Positions 23,215-32,649 are shown, numbered from the stretch's first letter. The stretch is 36,836 nucleotides of DNA from Paenibacillus puerhi (GCF_009846885.1 NZ_WUWM01000049.1:1-36836), one strand, 5' to 3'. The notes: generated by a model not told the origin, from the letters alone. Program-made: numbers and translations.

Positions 23215-25677
23215 ATGAGTAACAATAAGGATAGAACCAAGCTGATTCTGGTCGGAAATGGAATGGCTGGCATCCATACGCTGGAGCAATTATTGAAACT
23301 GAGCCGCAGCTTTGATATTACGGTATATGGCGAAGAACCGTATCCTAACTATAACCGCATCCAGCTCTCTTACGTACTCGAGGGCAGCAAAACCTTAGAA
23401 GAGATTGTGCTGAACGATAGAGCCTGGTATGAGGAGCATGGCATCACCCTGCATACGAGCAAACCGATTGTATATATCGATACCGAGGCCAAGCGGGTGT
23501 TCACGGCTGACGGGGAAGCCGACGATTACGACATGCTGGTGCTTGCGACAGGCTCCAAGCCGTTTATCCTGCCGATCCCGGGCGCAGAACTCGAGGGTGT
23601 CGTCGGCTTCCGGGATATTGCCGATTGCGAGGCGATGCTGGCGGCTTCGAAGACGGTGCGTCATGCGGCTGTCATCGGCGGCGGGCTGCTCGGTCTGGAA
23701 GCGGCCAAGGGCCTCACGAAGCTGGGCATGGATGTGACGGTCGTGCATCTCGTCGACCGGCTGATGGAACGCCAGCTCGATGAGCCGGCTGCCGGGATGC
23801 TGAAAGCGGAGCTGGAGCGTCAGGGCATCGCTTTTTGTCTGAGCAGCCAAACGGTCGCCTTGCATGGGACGGCCGACGGCCGGGTAAGCGCGCTTGAGCT
23901 AGCCGACGGGACAAGGCTGCCGGCCGAGCTCGTGGTGATGGCTGCGGGCATCAAACCGAACGTCGGACTCGCCAAGGCCAGCGACCTGCGCGTGAACCGC
24001 GGCATTCTGGTCGACGATTACATGCGCACGAGCGCGCCGGATGTGTATGCCGTCGGCGAATGCTGCGAGCATCGCGGGGTTTGCTACGGGCTCGTCGCGC
24101 CGCTGTTCGAGCAGGGGCAGACGCTCGCTCGTACGTTGGCAGGGGTTGAGACGCAGCCTTATGAAGGATCGACCGTCAGCACGAAGCTGAAAATATCGGG
24201 CGTTGACGTCTTCTCGACCGGTCAGTTTCAAGAAGGCCCGGAGCATCGCGTGCTTCGTATGCATAATGAATGGAACGGCACCTATAAGAAAGTACTGCTT
24301 CAGGAAGGGCGTATGGTCGGCGCGATTCTGTATGGGGATGTGAATGACGCTCCGCAATTGACACGCTGGGTGAAGAACGGGGAACCGATGAGCGATGCGA
24401 TTTATCGGGAGCTGTTCGGAGGAGGAGACGCTGCTGGAGGCTGCTGCGGGAACGGAGCAGGGAAGAAGTCCGCAGTGGAGTCGATGACGGATGATGAGAT
24501 TATATGCGGCTGCAACGGAGTCACGAAGGGCGCGATCGTGGATGTCATCCGAGAACAGGGACTGACGACCGTAGACGAGATCAAGGCTTGCACCGGGGCG
24601 ACCCGTTCGTGCGGGGGCTGCAAGCCGCTGGTGGAGCAGCTGCTCCATGCAACGCTCGGAGCCGACTATGAGCCGGCAGCCGCAGCTTCCAAGAGCGGCA
24701 TATGCGGGTGCACGGAGCTTGGCCGCGACGAGATCGTAGCCGGCATCCGCAGCATGGGACTGACCCATGTGCAGGAAGTGATGCAGGTGCTCGGATGGAA
24801 TCAGCCGGAAGGCTGCTCCAAATGCCGCCCGGCCATCAATTATTATCTCGGCATGGTCCATTCGATCCATTATGAGGATGAGCGCGATTCCCGGTTTGTC
24901 AACGAAAGACTGCACGCCAACATTCAGAAAGACGGCACGTTCAGCGTCATTCCGCGGATGTACGGAGGCTTGACGACGCCGGAGCAGCTGCGGAAAATCG
25001 CGGATGCGGCTGATAAATTCCAGGTGCAGGCCGTGAAGATGACCGGGGGCCAGCGGATCGACCTGCTTGGCGTACGCAAGGAAGATCTCCCAGCGATCTG
25101 GAAAGATCTCGATATGCCGTCCGGCTACGGATATGCCAAAGCGCTTCGCACTGTCAAAACCTGCGTCGGCTCCCAGTTCTGCCGCTTCGGCACTCAGGAT
25201 TCGATGGCCGTGGGAATCGAGCTGGAACGGAAGTATGAGCGGCTGTGGATGCCTGCAAAGTTCAAGATGGCAGTCAATGGCTGCCCGCGCAACTGCGCCG
25301 AGTCCGGAACGAAGGATCTTGGCATCGTCGGCAATGACGGAGGCTGGGAAATCTACGTAGGCGGCAACGGAGGCATCAAGCTGCGAGCGGCGGACTTGCT
25401 CTGCAAGGTGAAGACCGATGAGGAGCTTTATGAAATTTGCGGCGCATTTATCCAGCTGTATCGGGAGCAAGCGAACTATGCCGAACGGACGTCGGATTGG
25501 GTAGAGCGCTTCGGTCTGGACGCTATTCGTCAGGTCGTGCTTGAGGACGCCGAGCAACGGCGCGCATTGAACGAACGAATCGAGCTGGCGCTTTCGGCGG
25601 TCAAGGATCCTTGGCAAGAGGCGATTCAAGACCCCGGTTTGCGGACAATGTTGTATGAACCGATCGTCAAAGGATAG
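23215..25677 (+). CDS. nirB: NADH-dependent nitrite reductase large subunit
   Basis: The 820-residue product is the large subunit of cytoplasmic siroheme nitrite reductase, which reduces nitrite to ammonium with NAD(P)H. It begins with a FAD/NAD-binding reductase domain (LILVGNGMAGIHTLEQL at residues about 10-26; second Rossmann motif AVIGGGLLGLEAAKGL). Two BFD-type [2Fe-2S] modules follow: C431, C433, C466, C469 and then C497, C499, C534, C537. The nitrite/sulfite reductase ferredoxin-like half comes next, then the siroheme/[4Fe-4S] motif: C650-x5-C656, C690-x3-C694. All ligands are present. GGAGGG before the ATG at 23215 decides the start over a frame open 42 codons further upstream. It leads nirD and nirC and is likely Fnr-controlled. 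Confidence 0.97.
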   Translation: MSNNKDRTKLILVGNGMAGIHTLEQLLKLSRSFDITVYGEEPYPNYNRIQLSYVLEGSKTLEEIVLNDRAWYEEHGITLHTSKPIVYIDTEAKRVFTADGEADDYDMLVLATGSKPFILPIPGAELEGVVGFRDIADCEAMLAASKTVRHAAVIGGGLLGLEAAKGLTKLGMDVTVVHLVDRLMERQLDEPAAGMLKAELERQGIAFCLSSQTVALHGTADGRVSALELADGTRLPAELVVMAAGIKPNVGLAKASDLRVNRGILVDDYMRTSAPDVYAVGECCEHRGVCYGLVAPLFEQGQTLARTLAGVETQPYEGSTVSTKLKISGVDVFSTGQFQEGPEHRVLRMHNEWNGTYKKVLLQEGRMVGAILYGDVNDAPQLTRWVKNGEPMSDAIYRELFGGGDAAGGCCGNGAGKKSAVESMTDDEIICGCNGVTKGAIVDVIREQGLTTVDEIKACTGATRSCGGCKPLVEQLLHATLGADYEPAAAASKSGICGCTELGRDEIVAGIRSMGLTHVQEVMQVLGWNQPEGCSKCRPAINYYLGMVHSIHYEDERDSRFVNERLHANIQKDGTFSVIPRMYGGLTTPEQLRKIADAADKFQVQAVKMTGGQRIDLLGVRKEDLPAIWKDLDMPSGYGYAKALRTVKTCVGSQFCRFGTQDSMAVGIELERKYERLWMPAKFKMAVNGCPRNCAESGTKDLGIVGNDGGWEIYVGGNGGIKLRAADLLCKVKTDEELYEICGAFIQLYREQANYAERTSDWVERFGLDAIRQVVLEDAEQRRALNERIELALSAVKDPWQEAIQDPGLRTMLYEPIVKG

Positions 25678-25711
25678 CGTGCAGCTGTCCATCAAGAGGA
25701 GGAGAACGAAA

Positions 25712-26065
25712 ATGGCGGAAGCAGCAGGATTTCAAACGGCAGCCGGTATATTGGAATTTGTGACGGTAGGGGCTGTCGAAGACTTCCCGCTTCGGCTGGG
25801 GCGCGAGGTAAAGGCAGGCGGCTTGGATATAGCGGTGTTTCATACGACGGAAGGCAAGCTTTACGCTTTGGAAAACCGTACGCCGCACCGTAAGGGCGGT
25901 CCCCTTACGGAAGGGCTGGTCAGCGGAGCTTATGTTTACTGCCCCTTGCGCGATCTGAAGATCGGGCTAGCCGACGGTCAAGTGCAGGCGCCGGATACGG
26001 GCGAGGTCAAGACCTTCCGGGTTCGCGTCGCGGAGGGCTTGGTTCAGATCGGTTTGCCGCAGTAA
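25712..26065 (+). CDS. nirD: Nitrite reductase small subunit
   Basis: The 117-residue protein is the Rieske-fold small subunit of the NADH nitrite reductase, partner of NirB. The fold is recognisable from LYALENRTPHRKGGPLTEG and YVYCPLRDLKIGLADG. The usual Rieske ligands would be CPH and CPLH; here T57 replaces the first cysteine and R80 the second histidine, while H59 and C77 remain, so a [2Fe-2S] cluster is unlikely. NirD of E. coli also lacks cluster ligands, so this is consistent with the family. AGGAGG precedes the ATG at 25712. The gene starts 34 bp after nirB. Confidence 0.93.
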   Translation: MAEAAGFQTAAGILEFVTVGAVEDFPLRLGREVKAGGLDIAVFHTTEGKLYALENRTPHRKGGPLTEGLVSGAYVYCPLRDLKIGLADGQVQAPDTGEVKTFRVRVAEGLVQIGLPQ

Positions 26066-26119
26066 CGGATCTAACGGGCGGGCAGCGGCTGCTTGCAGAC
26101 TAACGCAGAAGAAAGTGAG

Positions 26120-27004
26120 ATGGTAACCGTGTTTACGGATTCGGTAGAAGCAATCGTACAAAGTGCTGTGAAAAAAAAGGAGATGCTCGACAGCAGCCTG
26201 CTTCGCTACCTGCTGTCGGCAGGCTTGGCCGGGGCGTACGTAGGACTTGGTATCGTGCTCATCTTCTCCGTCGGAGCGCCGCTGTTTGCCTTGAAATCCC
26301 CCGTTGCTTCGATGGCGATGGGCGTATCCTTCGGAGTCGCGCTGACCCTGGTCATTTTTGCAGGCTCGGAGCTGTTCACCGGCAATAATATGTTCTACAC
26401 GATTAGCACGTTGTCTGGCGCCACGACATGGAAGGATACGCTGCGCAACTGGTTCTGGTGCTATGCCGGCAATTTGTTCGGAGCTATGGTTCTGGTCGGG
26501 CTGGTGGTCGGCTCGGGTGTTTTTGCCGGGATTGCGCCGGAGCACCTGCTGTTCTCGTCGGCAGCGAAGAAGATGTCCCTTCCATTCGGTCAGCTGTTCT
26601 TCCGAGGCATTCTATGTAACTGGTTCGTCTGCCTCGCCATCTGGACCTCGATGAGGGCAAAAAGCGATACCGCGAAGCTCATTCTCATCTGGTGGATGCT
26701 GTACGGGTTTATCGCTTCGGGCTATGAGCACAGCATCGCGAATATGACGGTGCTCGGTCTAGCGCTTCTCCTCCCGCATCCCGACACCATCACCCTGGCG
26801 GGCTGGTTCCATAATATGATCCCGGTGACGCTGGGCAATATCGTAGGAGGGGCCTTCTTCGTAGGCGCTATTTATTGGCTGATCTCTCCCGTGAGACGCA
26901 AACAAGCGGAGCTGCGCAAGAAGGAAGCGCCGGAGGCCATGCCTACAACCAGGGGAACGTCTGCGGACGCAGCCGAACCGGCTGCCTCGGCGACAAGGCC
27001 TTGA
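26120..27004 (+). CDS. nirC: Formate/nitrite transporter family channel
   Basis: The 294-residue protein belongs to the FNT family, pentameric channels for nitrite, formate or related anions. Six membrane spans are visible, with the family signatures FAGSELFTGNN and GNLFGAMVLVGL in the first half, and GILCNWFVCLAIWTS and HSIANMTVLGLALL in the second half. Placement behind nirBD makes nitrite the likely substrate, taken up for reduction. The last 30 residues are a charged, low-complexity tail (KEAPEAMP to ATRP) beyond the usual end. Start: ATG at 26120 after GAAAGTGAG; a GTG at 26129 is also possible. A strong terminator ends the operon. Confidence 0.93.
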   Translation: MVTVFTDSVEAIVQSAVKKKEMLDSSLLRYLLSAGLAGAYVGLGIVLIFSVGAPLFALKSPVASMAMGVSFGVALTLVIFAGSELFTGNNMFYTISTLSGATTWKDTLRNWFWCYAGNLFGAMVLVGLVVGSGVFAGIAPEHLLFSSAAKKMSLPFGQLFFRGILCNWFVCLAIWTSMRAKSDTAKLILIWWMLYGFIASGYEHSIANMTVLGLALLLPHPDTITLAGWFHNMIPVTLGNIVGGAFFVGAIYWLISPVRRKQAELRKKEAPEAMPTTRGTSADAAEPAASATRP

Positions 27005-27028
27005 GCAGGAAAGAGAGGATTCAGAACA

Positions 27029-27057
27029 GTCCGGCCACTTTGGCCGGACGTTTTTTT
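27029..27057 (+). terminator. Terminator of the nirBDC operon
   Basis: GTCCGGCCA (27029-27037) pairs with TGGCCGGAC (27041-27049) around CTT, then G and seven T. It ends the nirBDC operon. Confidence 0.93.
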
Positions 27058-27174
27058 ATTGGGGCGTGACTTGTGGAAGCAAGGCTCGGATTCATCTATA
27101 GCGCATGCGTAGAAAGGGACGGATTGGGGTAAAAGAGTAAGAGTGTCCATCTGACTATAGAGGAGCGATGAATG

Positions 27175-27591
27175 ATGAGCAAACCTGTACAAGCTTACTT
27201 CCATAATGAAAGTGAGGCCGAGCATGTCCGGATTCTGCTTCAGACCTATCCGGTTGAACAGCTTGAAATAGGCATGATTCAAGATGGGCCGGATCGTGAT
27301 TCCCTGCTGCTGCCGCTTGGAGCTACGGTTGGCTCGGGAGATGTTGCCGTTGGAGCGCCCGGAGCGGCCTATGGAGCCGGCGGAGCGGGCGGGAACGCCC
27401 CGGCTGCCGCTGCCTTCATCGGCCTGAATGAGGCCGACAGACTCAGGCATGACGATAACCGCGACGGCATCGACGACCGTGAGCATCGCTATGTGCTAAG
27501 CGCGCAGGTCGCCCCAAGCGATTACCCGCAGATCGTGGAGCTCATCCGCAGCAATGGCGGGTCTGTTCTAAGAATCGACGAGACTCCTTGA
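27175..27591 (+). CDS. Conserved-looking small protein, function unknown
   Basis: The 138-residue product starts MSKPVQAYFHNESEAEHVRI. It has two alpha/beta halves (residues 1-40 and about 100-138, each with a beta strand, helix and beta strand) joined by a Gly/Ala-rich segment (about 52-85, AAYGAGGAGGNAPAAA) and an acidic stretch DDNRDGIDDREH. The first half resembles the opening of stress proteins of the YflT/general-stress type (a small domain starting with a short strand and a helix of charged residues), but I cannot assign a family. No membrane segment or signal peptide is present. AGGAG at 27161-27165 fits either ATG at 27172 or 27175. A perfect terminator follows at once. Confidence 0.7.
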   Translation: MSKPVQAYFHNESEAEHVRILLQTYPVEQLEIGMIQDGPDRDSLLLPLGATVGSGDVAVGAPGAAYGAGGAGGNAPAAAAFIGLNEADRLRHDDNRDGIDDREHRYVLSAQVAPSDYPQIVELIRSNGGSVLRIDETP

Positions 27592-27597
27592 TTAATA

Positions 27598-27647
27598 AAC
27601 GCATATAAAAAAGATTGCCGCTGCTGGCAATCTTTTTTATATGCGTT
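27598..27647. terminator. Perfect 22-bp bidirectional terminator
   Basis: Positions 27598-27619 and 27626-27647 are exact reverse complements around a GCTGCT loop, and carry A- and T-runs in the arms. It separates the convergent gene at 27175 and the TspO-related gene. Confidence 0.93.
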
Positions 27648-27734
27648 CAACTTCTACGAGCACCGTCCAACCATCGTCGGAAAAGAGCATGACCATCCCT
27701 CTCAAACCATGCTATGGCCAGCGCATAAATGGCC

Positions 27735-28508
27735 TTACCGGTTGACCGCTTTGCGAACGTTCCCGGCTCCGGTCAGGATCCAGATGGCGCTAAGCACCAG
27801 CAGAGCGGCTGCTCCCCAGGCGGTATATACGATGACTGGTGTACTGCCTAGATTGGTGACGCCGACGGCAGCGATCCCCCACGCTACGGTCAGCGGATAT
27901 GCCGGGTCACGGAACCTCCAGCCTATCGTAATCCCCAGCAGCAGAGCAACGATGAGGAGAATGACCGTCCAGGCCGTCTCGCTCCAGCCAAACCCATCCC
28001 ACCCGGCAACATCTAGCCCGATGATTACATTGACGATCGTAGCCACCGAAATCCAGCCCAGGTAGATGCTGAACGGCAGCTGAACGAAATAACGGACAAG
28101 CGGCTCGGATGACCAGCCTGACGGCCGCGTGCCGACATACGCTCCGATCAGGGCGGCTAGCAGCCCGAGCATGGCGAAAACCGAAGAGATGGTGTATAAA
28201 TAATGCCACAGAAGAAGCCAGCCTGTATTCAGCAAACAGCTTAGCAGGAACCAGGGATTAGCGCCGACAACCTCTCGGTCGTCTTGATGAGTCGGCAGCC
28301 ATTGTACAATGATGTATACGGCGAGCAAGGCATAGATCAAACCCCAGATGGCAAAGGCATAGGGCGCGGGGGTGATCTGCACCGGGAACATGTCCGACAG
28401 CTCTTTCGTCGACAGGCCATTCAATGGCAGCGCGTTGGCCAGCCAATTGACTACCAGCACCAGCACCAGGCCGAGCGTATTCAACAAGCGGATTCCTATT
28501 CCATTCAT
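27735..28508 (-). CDS. TspO/MBR-related (tryptophan-rich) membrane protein
   Basis: The 257-residue polytopic protein has about seven hydrophobic segments and is rich in tryptophan (WLLLWHYLY, WGLIYALLAVY). The segment ITPAPYAFAIWGLIYALLAVY is characteristic of the long bacterial branch of TspO/MBR-related proteins, in which the PBR-type domain is extended beyond the 160 residues of classic TspO. Bacterial TspO proteins bind tetrapyrroles and related compounds; the role of this branch is unknown. GGGAGG lies before the ATG at 28508. The frame stays open upstream, but the ribosome binding site argues for this start. Confidence 0.82.
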   Translation of the reverse strand: MNGIGIRLLNTLGLVLVLVVNWLANALPLNGLSTKELSDMFPVQITPAPYAFAIWGLIYALLAVYIIVQWLPTHQDDREVVGANPWFLLSCLLNTGWLLLWHYLYTISSVFAMLGLLAALIGAYVGTRPSGWSSEPLVRYFVQLPFSIYLGWISVATIVNVIIGLDVAGWDGFGWSETAWTVILLIVALLLGITIGWRFRDPAYPLTVAWGIAAVGVTNLGSTPVIVYTAWGAAALLVLSAIWILTGAGNVRKAVNR

Positions 28509-28909
28509 AGGTAAGCCTCCCTGTAAAAAGTCTGACGTCCCGTGACGGTAGGTTCGCCGCGGCGACCGTTGCCATCCTATCGGTCTCCGCCTGCCTCTGC
28601 TTCTGAAAAGCTTCTCGTGAAGGGAGGGAGCTGCTAGGAGTATATGTGTATTACCCTGTCTCCATGCAAGACAACCAGCAAGCCTTCCCGAAAACCGCGG
28701 ACAGTCCGAAACGTTTTGCTCCGCCCTGCCGCCTATCCGCCTGCAAATGCCTGTTTGGGTAGTAGACTTGCTAAAAGACGGCGAGAATTTTGTCAAAGTG
28801 TGTTGAATTTCTCAGAAAAACGTATGTCCGGCAAGGTTTCATCGCGATATAATGGAGAGGTGAGAGCGGCGATTGCTGCCCATTAGGGTAAAGAAGGAGG
28901 TTCGTCAAT
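28509..28909. other. Intergenic region between divergent genes
   Basis: About 400 bases. TATAAT at 28848-28853 probably belongs to the promoter of the large secreted protein gene (start near 28860), but the -35 region TGTCCG is poor, so an activator or another sigma factor may be involved. The rest, towards 28520, would contain the promoter of the TspO-related gene; I see no clear element there and no RNA structure. Confidence 0.35.
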
Positions 28910-31900
28910 TTGAAAGGCATACATAGACGAGTGTGGGGCTTGCTCCTCGCCTTTGTCCTGACTGTAGGAGGCTGGTTTCCGGGAGGGCCTGCGATCCGCG
29001 CAGCGGAGCCCCCGGTACCAAGCGAGCCGCCGATTGGCGGAGGGGCTGTAAGCTCGTTGTTGATCGTCAAGACAACTGCCGGAGACGACTTTGCGGCTGC
29101 ACTCCGTTCCGATGGCAGCGTGTGGACGTGGGGCGAGAACTCGTACGGTCAACTCGGCATATACGGAAATTTGAATGACATCAAGAATTATAGTCCTCAA
29201 AAAGCGATATTTTACGATACTTCTATTCAAGACATCTCTTCGGGTCAGCGGCATACGGTTGCGCTTGAGGATGACGGCTCGGTGTGGGTTTGGGGAGACA
29301 ACTCCTCCGGCCAGTTAGGAACGGGAGATGCCATCAACCGGTCTGTACCGGTAGGCGATGTCCGCTACGCGGATGGAACGGTCTTATCTAGCAACTTCTC
29401 TTCTGTGGCCGCTGGCGGACGCTTTACGGCGGCTTTGCGCAATGACGGCACGGTATGGATGTGGGGCGAGGGGGCGAGGGGTCAGCTGGGCCATGGAACG
29501 GCGGAGCTTTCCAGGAAAGCGGTCCAAGCCAGTATTCCGAACCCGGTTGTAGCTATTGCGGCAGGTAAAAACCACATGCTGGCCCTTGATGACAACGGGT
29601 ATGTTTGGGCATGGGGGGACAACACGTTCGGACAGGCCGGGCAAGACCATACGGCATTGACGAAAGTGACAGTGCCGATGCAAGTAACGCTTGAGGGAGG
29701 CGCGCCGCTAAGAGGCGTTGCGAGCATCGCTGCGTCCTCCCAGTCCGACTCAAGCTTTGCCATACTTAATAACGGTGGGGTATTCGCATGGGGAGCCAAC
29801 CGTTCAGGGCAGCTTGGCATCGGAGTAAGGGAAGGAACTGATATAGAGCCGGCCATCGTGGATATACCCGACGTGGTCGCCCCGCTGCAAGGTATAAAGT
29901 CCATCGCATTAGGTGAACAATTCGGATTTGCCGTGAACGAAGAAGGGAGGCTGTTGTCCTGGGGCAGGAGCCAGAACGGCTTGTTCGGCAGCGTGGCCCA
30001 AGATGACTTGAAGCTGCCGCCTTCTCCGGAAGAAAGGATGGAGAGCTTGGCCGTCTCCCGGGTTGCGGCAGGAAATAGCTTCGTTCATGTGCTCGGAGCA
30101 GACGGGGTATTGCGGGGCTGGGGCAGCAATGCCTACGGGAGCCTGGGTGTAGGTACAAGCGATGAGAATATCCTTGTTCCTACGACGGTAGAGGGCCTTT
30201 TGTGGTACGATTCGATTTATGTATCAGGTGTGGTATCCGGTACCGACGGATTGCAACTGACGAAGCTGCCGAATTATGAGGCGCGCTTGTATGCGCAGAA
30301 GGCAGATGAAAGCTGGGAGATCCAGCCAGTAGATTATAATCGGCACGATGATTATTTTTCCATGGTATTCTCAAGTCTGCTGCCTGAAGAGGTGTACAAG
30401 CTTGTCGTAACGGCACCCGGCTATCAGCCGAGTGAACAAGTTTTCCGGCTGCAGGGCGGCCAGTACACGAACACGCTGAGCATTAATCTGCTGCCTGAAG
30501 CCGTGTCAGACTGGCTTGTTATGGAGGTTGAAAACACGTCGCTGACCGATGACATTTCGATCGTGGAATCCCATCGGACGGGAGCCGGATACCGGACTAC
30601 GTCTATATTATATCCGGTCATTCAGCAGAATTTGACGACCAAGACCATCAGGCTCCCCCGGCCGGAAAATTCCGTTCCCGGGCTGGCCCATCATTATTTG
30701 ATTCACGGAAGAGATTATGAAAGTGGACAGGGTCAGGATTATGTGCTCTACAGATCGTTAACAGCCGCGGACCTGAGCTTGCCCAAGCATCTGTTCCGAG
30801 TAGACGAAGCCTCGATGGCGCCGCTGGAGGTAGATCTCCAAGGCTTGAACTCGGACCCGCAAGTACTTGGCACCATTGCATTAAGCCTCGAGGACGAGGC
30901 AGGCGTAGCCATCCTGGCTGCAGACATTTTTCCGGGAACTCTTCTGCCTTCCGGCAACTATAATTTCCGGCTGGAGGCCTGGGGATACGATGAGGAGAGG
31001 TTCTATCTGCTCAAAAGTGACTTTTCGTATTCTCCAAACTCACACCGGCTTTCCTTCGTCCAGGAGGATCTGGCTCGAGTCACTCTGGATATGACGAATT
31101 TAAGCGGGGTGAGGATAACGCCGGAATTCCTGCACAGGCAAGCGCCCGGCCACGTCGATCAGGACAGATACTTCTCCGAAGTACCGATGAATCTAGATCA
31201 AACGATATATATGAGCAAGCATCCTTACACGAAGCTGGCTACTGAGTATGTGGCGTACTTATCCGACCCCAGGGAGGGGGAAGGGTTCTTCCCTTGGATG
31301 AGCTTTATTTATCGGCATCCGAATCCGGTGCTCGAGGGCGACCGTTTGCTACAAGCAGATACCAACTTAAGAACAAGCATAGGATTAAACGATAACGAGG
31401 TATATGGTGCGGGTGCAGCGATACCATTCGATCTTCTGCATGTGTTGGATGGTCAAGGCAATACCGTCTCGGCTATCACGTACTTCGATTATGAGCAGCT
31501 GAATCTCGAGCAGCTTCGCGGCACCCTGACCTTCTCCGGTCCCCAAATCTATTCCGTTCCAGTCGGAATAGGGCAGGGAGGATTCTTCACTCTGCCGGAG
31601 CAACCAGGCACCTATACGGTCAGCTACGCCGTGTACGATAGCCTCATTCCTGTCGCCCCTTCCATGAAAACGATTCGGATCGAAGAGTCGCCATCCATCG
31701 ATGTTTACCGGATCAGCGGCCAAATTCTGCTGCAAAATGTAGCGGCTGAGAGTGTATCGATCCGGCTGCAGGGGAACGGTTTCGTAGGGGATGCGGTATA
31801 TGGAGCTGCCGTCGGCACTTCCGTATACGGACAGTACCACCTGTATGCTGCCGATGCGAGCGGTACGAGGCTGCTCTACTACTTCGATGTACCCGCAGGG

Positions 31901-32473
31901 AGCTACCAGGTGACCGCTCGAAGCGGGGAAATCACAAGCAGCGCTTATGCAAACACCGATTCTCCGACGGGACCTGAACTCGCTCTCATCAAGCCGGCTC
32001 AGCCGGGGCGCGTGCCGACAGCCTTGCATTGGACGGGCGGAGCTTTGAGCCTGAGTCCTGGCGAGGAGCTTAAGCCTTCGGTTACGGCTTATTACTCGGA
32101 CGGCAGCTTTGAGGATGTGTCAGACCGGGATCTTGAGATTGCGATAGCTGATACATCTGTGGCAAGGCTTATCAGCGGAGGGAACATACAGGGGCTGAGG
32201 AGCGGGACCACCAGTCTAGTCGTGGTGTATACGGAGCCCGGACAAGCGCCAGTCCAGTCCATGGGGAGCCTTAGCGTTGTTTATAATCCCGTTTGGCTGA
32301 AGGAGCATCTGGAGCGGCTTTACCCAGGTGCGTTCGGTATTCAAGAGCTTGTCCATTTCTTACAACGTACGGATCAAGTGCTGGACGTGAATGGAAATGG
32401 CAGCTTCGACCGGGATGATGTGTCTGAGCTTCTTCGTCTGATCGGTCCGAGGAATATGCCTCCGCTAGTCTAG
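28910..32473 (+). CDS. Secreted RCC1-repeat beta-propeller protein with dockerin-like end
   Basis: The 1187-residue protein starts with TTG at 28910 (AAGGAGG upstream) and a signal peptide (residues 1-31, cleaved near IRA-AEP). Residues about 45-430 contain seven RCC1/ATS1-type repeats, recognised by cores such as WTWGENSYGQLG, WVWGDNSSGQLGTG, WMWGEGARGQLGHG, WAWGDNTFGQAG, FAWGANRSGQLGIG, LSWGRSQNGLFG and LRGWGSNAYGSLGVG, enough for one complete seven-bladed propeller. The next 600 residues are beta-rich and unrecognised. Residues about 1045-1125 resemble a bacterial Ig-like group 2 domain (LSPGEELKPSVTAYYSDGSF). The last 55 hold a single dockerin-like calcium loop DVNGNGSFDRDD. No sortase motif or SLH repeat is visible. 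A role in surface or extracellular binding is inferred. Confidence 0.85.
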   Translation: MKGIHRRVWGLLLAFVLTVGGWFPGGPAIRAAEPPVPSEPPIGGGAVSSLLIVKTTAGDDFAAALRSDGSVWTWGENSYGQLGIYGNLNDIKNYSPQKAIFYDTSIQDISSGQRHTVALEDDGSVWVWGDNSSGQLGTGDAINRSVPVGDVRYADGTVLSSNFSSVAAGGRFTAALRNDGTVWMWGEGARGQLGHGTAELSRKAVQASIPNPVVAIAAGKNHMLALDDNGYVWAWGDNTFGQAGQDHTALTKVTVPMQVTLEGGAPLRGVASIAASSQSDSSFAILNNGGVFAWGANRSGQLGIGVREGTDIEPAIVDIPDVVAPLQGIKSIALGEQFGFAVNEEGRLLSWGRSQNGLFGSVAQDDLKLPPSPEERMESLAVSRVAAGNSFVHVLGADGVLRGWGSNAYGSLGVGTSDENILVPTTVEGLLWYDSIYVSGVVSGTDGLQLTKLPNYEARLYAQKADESWEIQPVDYNRHDDYFSMVFSSLLPEEVYKLVVTAPGYQPSEQVFRLQGGQYTNTLSINLLPEAVSDWLVMEVENTSLTDDISIVESHRTGAGYRTTSILYPVIQQNLTTKTIRLPRPENSVPGLAHHYLIHGRDYESGQGQDYVLYRSLTAADLSLPKHLFRVDEASMAPLEVDLQGLNSDPQVLGTIALSLEDEAGVAILAADIFPGTLLPSGNYNFRLEAWGYDEERFYLLKSDFSYSPNSHRLSFVQEDLARVTLDMTNLSGVRITPEFLHRQAPGHVDQDRYFSEVPMNLDQTIYMSKHPYTKLATEYVAYLSDPREGEGFFPWMSFIYRHPNPVLEGDRLLQADTNLRTSIGLNDNEVYGAGAAIPFDLLHVLDGQGNTVSAITYFDYEQLNLEQLRGTLTFSGPQIYSVPVGIGQGGFFTLPEQPGTYTVSYAVYDSLIPVAPSMKTIRIEESPSIDVYRISGQILLQNVAAESVSIRLQGNGFVGDAVYGAAVGTSVYGQYHLYAADASGTRLLYYFDVPAGSYQVTARSGEITSSAYANTDSPTGPELALIKPAQPGRVPTALHWTGGALSLSPGEELKPSVTAYYSDGSFEDVSDRDLEIAIADTSVARLISGGNIQGLRSGTTSLVVVYTEPGQAPVQSMGSLSVVYNPVWLKEHLERLYPGAFGIQELVHFLQRTDQVLDVNGNGSFDRDDVSELLRLIGPRNMPPLV

Positions 32474-32530
32474 CACGCATAACCTGATGCAGGACACGGT
32501 CTATAAGAGGTCTTGGATTTGATCTTGGTG

Positions 32531-32560
32531 GGAGCCGTATCTCCGGGTACGGCTCCTTTC
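32531..32560 (+). terminator. Probable terminator after the RCC1 gene
   Basis: GGAGCCGTA (32531-32539) pairs with TACGGCTCC (32548-32556), followed by only TTTC. The short T-run makes it moderate. Confidence 0.6.
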
Positions 32561-32649
32561 TCGGTTCAAATCGTCGTTCAATCGGGTATACTGTATGTAG
32601 TAGGTATAGGCATGAACGCAAGCGTCGTGATAAAGGGAGGAGTAGGACT

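Noticed and set aside
23899..25695. 598-codon minus-strand frame opposite nirB
   Set aside because: Long only because nirB is GC-rich with biased third positions; nirB has all expected motifs.
28509..28796. Upstream extension of the TspO-related gene
   Set aside because: The frame is open, but GGGAGG sits before the ATG at 28508 and the membrane protein begins there.
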